Positions 62,191-64,000 of a DNA stretch of 64,000 bases are shown here, one piece after another. The stretch comes from Lachnospiraceae bacterium. Lineage in GTDB: Bacteria; Bacillota; Clostridia; Lachnospirales; Lachnospiraceae. The translations under genes were made by a program, and so were the position numbers. The DNA lies in the NCBI GenBank assembly GCA_910575475.1, contig CAJTGD010000014.1, positions 62,001 through 126,000 of the forward strand, in the 5' to 3' direction. Below the pieces are notes generated by a model. It saw nothing but the letters and a program-made list of their open reading frames with translations, did no database searches and was not told the DNA's origin. Position 1 is the stretch's first letter, and every line of letters begins with the position of its first letter.

Positions 62191-62574
62191 TCACCAGTTC
62201 CCCATCCCTGCTCCGGTATCTGTACGGGATCGGTCCGTCAGGTTCAGGCTCCCCCTGGCCAGGTTGGCCGTGGAATTCACGTCATTAGAAGCGTAGGCAA
62301 CCGGCAGGTTGTCCGTGCTCTCATACAGCAGTTCCTCATCCTCCGCCAACGCTTCAGAAAAGAGCAGGATCATGTTGGGGCAGATGGGGAGCAGGTTCCC
62401 GTTCCAGAGCAGGGCCTCGTCATACTCCCCTGTGGCGGCGTAAAAGATCCCCATGGGATTTAAGCCCAAGATGTCGTTCACCGTCTCGGTGATCATATTC
62501 TCCTCCGTGGCGGTCTCCATCGCCCCGGTATTCTTATCCGTCAGTTCCAGCGTCATCACGCCTTTTAAAACCAA
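62191..62574 (-). pseudogene. Prophage structural (tail) protein fragment
   Basis: About 127 codons. GVMTLELTDKNTGAMETATEEN, then DILGLNPMGIFYAATGEYDE and LLWNGNLLPICPNMILLFSEAL, closes with PVAYASNDVNSTANLARGSL. I recall this pattern from a Lachnospiraceae phage structural protein that normally continues for several hundred residues. It breaks off after SLNLTDRS. The apparent start at 62574 is TTG; an internal ATG lies at 62556. Confidence 0.55.
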
Positions 62575-62575
62575 A

Positions 62576-62780
62576 TCACAGGTCAGCCAGGATATTCTCG
62601 CAAAGCTGCCGCCTTGTCTCTTCCAGACCGAACTGCAGCAGATTCACGCCCAGATTCATCGTCAGCCCGTCATCCAGATCCAGCGCGTAATACGCCTTGA
62701 TCTCCAGGCACTTCGCTTTCCTGTTCGCCTCCGATATTTCAAATACCTCCATCGGGATCGTCTCATAGGAGCCGCCCGCC
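62576..62780 (-). pseudogene. C-terminal piece of a phage protein fused to the recombinase remnant
   Basis: Open frame without its own start: YETIPMEVFEISEANRKAKC, then EIKAYYALDLDDGL and NLLQFGLEETRRQLCENILADL, stop at 62576. It looks like the end of a phage structural protein. The junction with the recombinase frame is near 62780 (GGGGCCTGCAGGTGG), so a deletion joined the two genes. Confidence 0.5.
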
Positions 62781-63483
62781 ACCTGCAGGCCCCGACCAGC
62801 TGTTTCAGTTCTTCATGGGTCCAGACCGAAGGGATGGCAGTCTGCTTCCTGGCTTTCACCATGGGCATCTTTGCCGCAAGGTCATCTGGCATGATACCTT
62901 CCTGGTACAGGAAACGGCAAAAGACACGCAGGGAACAGATATGCTGCTCCACTGCTTTGTAGGAAAAACCTGCCAGTGTCCTGATATAGGTATTTACCGT
63001 ATCCAGAGTGACTGCTGTGAAATCATCCATCCCCTGTGCGGCCAGATAATCCATCAGGTAGGAAGACTGTTTCACATAATGCTCCGTAGTCACCTGGGAA
63101 TAGCCCTTTTTCTCACAGGAACTCTGAAAACGGCTGCGGATATCCACAAAAAGCGGGATTGTCAGTATTTCCTTATGCTTGAGATAACGCCGCAGCACCG
63201 CATGATGGAGTTGGAAATCCCCTACCATACGGATCACACGGATCTCCTGTGTTTCTGCCTGGGGCAGTGTCCTTGAGAAATCTTCCTGTGTGATCCCGAA
63301 GAACTCTTTGAGGAAATCCATGCCCAGCTGTTCCGTGTAATAGCATTCACCCCGGTCTTCCGCATAGGCCATCAACTGGTTCCAGCGCCGACGGTAAAAG
63401 GTCATGCTCCCTTTTGTATATCCAAGCCGGAGCAGTTCCTGTTCCAATCCTGAGATCAGGTCTGGTAAATATGTTTTGTCCAT
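62780..63483 (-). pseudogene. Truncated tyrosine recombinase (integrase N-terminal part)
   Basis: A good ribosome site (GGAGGTG) and the ATG at 63483 start an integrase SAM-like DNA-binding domain (RLGYTKGSMTFYRRRWNQLM), a core-binding domain (YSQVTTEHYVKQSSYLMDYL) and the entry to the catalytic domain (PSVWTHEELKQLVGA). The sequence then changes to phage-derived DNA, so the catalytic Arg-His-Arg-Tyr residues are absent. It resembles the first recombinase of multi-recombinase clostridial transposons. Confidence 0.7.
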
Positions 63484-63491
63484 AAAGGCAC

Positions 63492-63538
63492 CTCCGATAT
63501 GATATTTTCGAGAGTAGCTCTCTTAAATATCTTCGGAG
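63492..63538. repeat. Palindrome upstream of the recombinase
   Basis: CTCCGA/TCGGAG ends, GATATTT/AAATATC arms and an inner GAGAG-TAG-CTCTC stem. It lies in the recombinase leader and could regulate it or bind recombinase. Confidence 0.5.
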
Positions 63539-63539
63539 A

Positions 63540-63620
63540 CTATGCAAAGCAGCACAAGAAAAAATGGCTTGGAATAGGACTTTCCTGGATTTACTTTGCA
63601 TAGTTACTTTCTTTGCATAG
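63540..63620. repeat. Three CTATGCAAAG-type recombinase-site-like repeats
   Basis: CTATGCAAAG at 63540-63549, and its reverse complement CTTTGCATAG at 63594-63603 and 63611-63620. The last copy abuts exactly the point where the group II intron reverse transcriptase frame begins, consistent with the end of a transposon inserted into that gene. Confidence 0.55.
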
Positions 63621-64000
63621 GGCGGCATCTGTTCTCCCATATTGGCAAATATCTATTTGAATGAATTAGACCAGAAGTTTGAGGAAATCAAGAAAAGATT
63701 TGATAAGCCAAGAGATGCCAAAGACAGGAAAACACCGGAATACAGGGAAATAGATAATGAAATGAAAAAGATATCTTATTGGATTGACCACACGGAAGAC
63801 ATCACCAAAAGGCAGGAATTGATTGATGAACATAAACGTCTGAAAAAGGCGATACATAAGATTCCCTGCCATCCACAGACAAACAAGAAATTTACATTTG
63901 TACGTTATGCCTATGACTGGCTGGCGGGAGTATGCGGAACAAAAGAAGAGTGTATTGCTCTTAAAGCGGAGATAGCGGATTTTCTGAACAAAGAATTAAA
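63621..64000 (+). pseudogene. ltrA: Group II intron reverse transcriptase/maturase fragment, runs off the window
   Basis: Open frame with no start: GGICSPILANIYLNELDQKF is the RT motif that normally follows P-Q. Then a lysine-rich finger/palm insertion, and NKKFTFVRYAYDWLAGVCGT. The catalytic YADD box is here Y-A-Y-D (63906-63917), so the first metal-binding Asp is replaced by Tyr. The 5' half is missing: the frame begins right after a CTTTGCATAG repeat whose TAG replaces the expected Gln codon. The 3' part lies beyond the window. Confidence 0.75.

Overview
The window looks like a chromosomal segment of a Clostridia bacterium, most likely Lachnospiraceae (Blautia / Lachnoclostridium-like). 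The basis is strong AGGAGG-type ribosome sites, a preQ1-I riboswitch ahead of queT, the DUF6323/DUF6179 pair, a GH25-LysM lysozyme, a class B sortase, AgrA/AgrC-like and YesM/YesN-like two-component genes, and VPQTG-type wall anchors. No rRNA, tRNA or CRISPR array was seen.

Layout. (1) 0-22.2 kb is ordinary, largely intact chromosome: queT, a large membrane protein with a C39-like end, an XRE regulator, DUF6179/DUF6323, a large histidine kinase with its OmpR-type regulator, GH25 lysozyme, sortase B, an alpha/beta hydrolase, citrate synthase, an ECF-type sigma factor, DUF2461, a LytTR/GHKL two-component pair and an OafA-like acyltransferase. (2) 22.2-33.9 kb is a gene graveyard. An LPXTG-type protein, an Rpn-family gene, a radical-SAM paralogue, a methyltransferase, a reverse-transcriptase/nitrilase-like defence gene, mcrC, mcrB and a PIN toxin each keep recognisable N- and C-terminal ends but have lost the middle. 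A YesM kinase is frameshifted in an A8 tract and its YesN partner is cut off at a 195-bp palindromic element. A few intact genes (radical SAM, HxlR, MBL hydrolase, alpha/beta hydrolase) survive between them. (3) 34-37 kb holds an intact PLD-nuclease/helicase fusion overlapped by a methyltransferase, followed by a PBECR4-like nuclease gene split by a 167-bp MITE. (4) 38.2-62.0 kb is a visibly more AT-rich, tightly packed operon on the minus strand, with overlapping or nearly overlapping genes. In transcription order it encodes an HTH leader (broken), NERD-UvrD helicase, AddB-like protein, SNF2 helicase, RecQ-like helicase, a DpdG-like protein, a large P-loop ATPase, an unknown 227-aa protein, then DndB, DndC, DndD, DndE, DndA and an HNH endonuclease. 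(5) 62.2-64 kb is mobile debris: phage structural gene fragments fused to a truncated tyrosine recombinase, recombinase-type repeats, and a group II intron reverse transcriptase fragment running off the window.

How the island should work. DndA, C, D and E (with DndB as regulator) should place phosphorothioate sulfur in the DNA backbone. No DndFGH is present. Instead the operon carries a helicase/ATPase set resembling DpdE-DpdF-DpdG-DpdH of the 7-deazaguanine Dpd systems (and probably the archaeal Pbe module), extended by a NERD-UvrD helicase, an AddB-like protein that keeps iron-sulfur cysteines but shows no nuclease motif, a 227-aa protein without a recognised family, and an HNH nuclease. 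This composite phosphorothioate defence operon is the most interesting content. A 48-bp near-perfect palindrome over a consensus promoter in front of dndB suggests separate control of the modification half.
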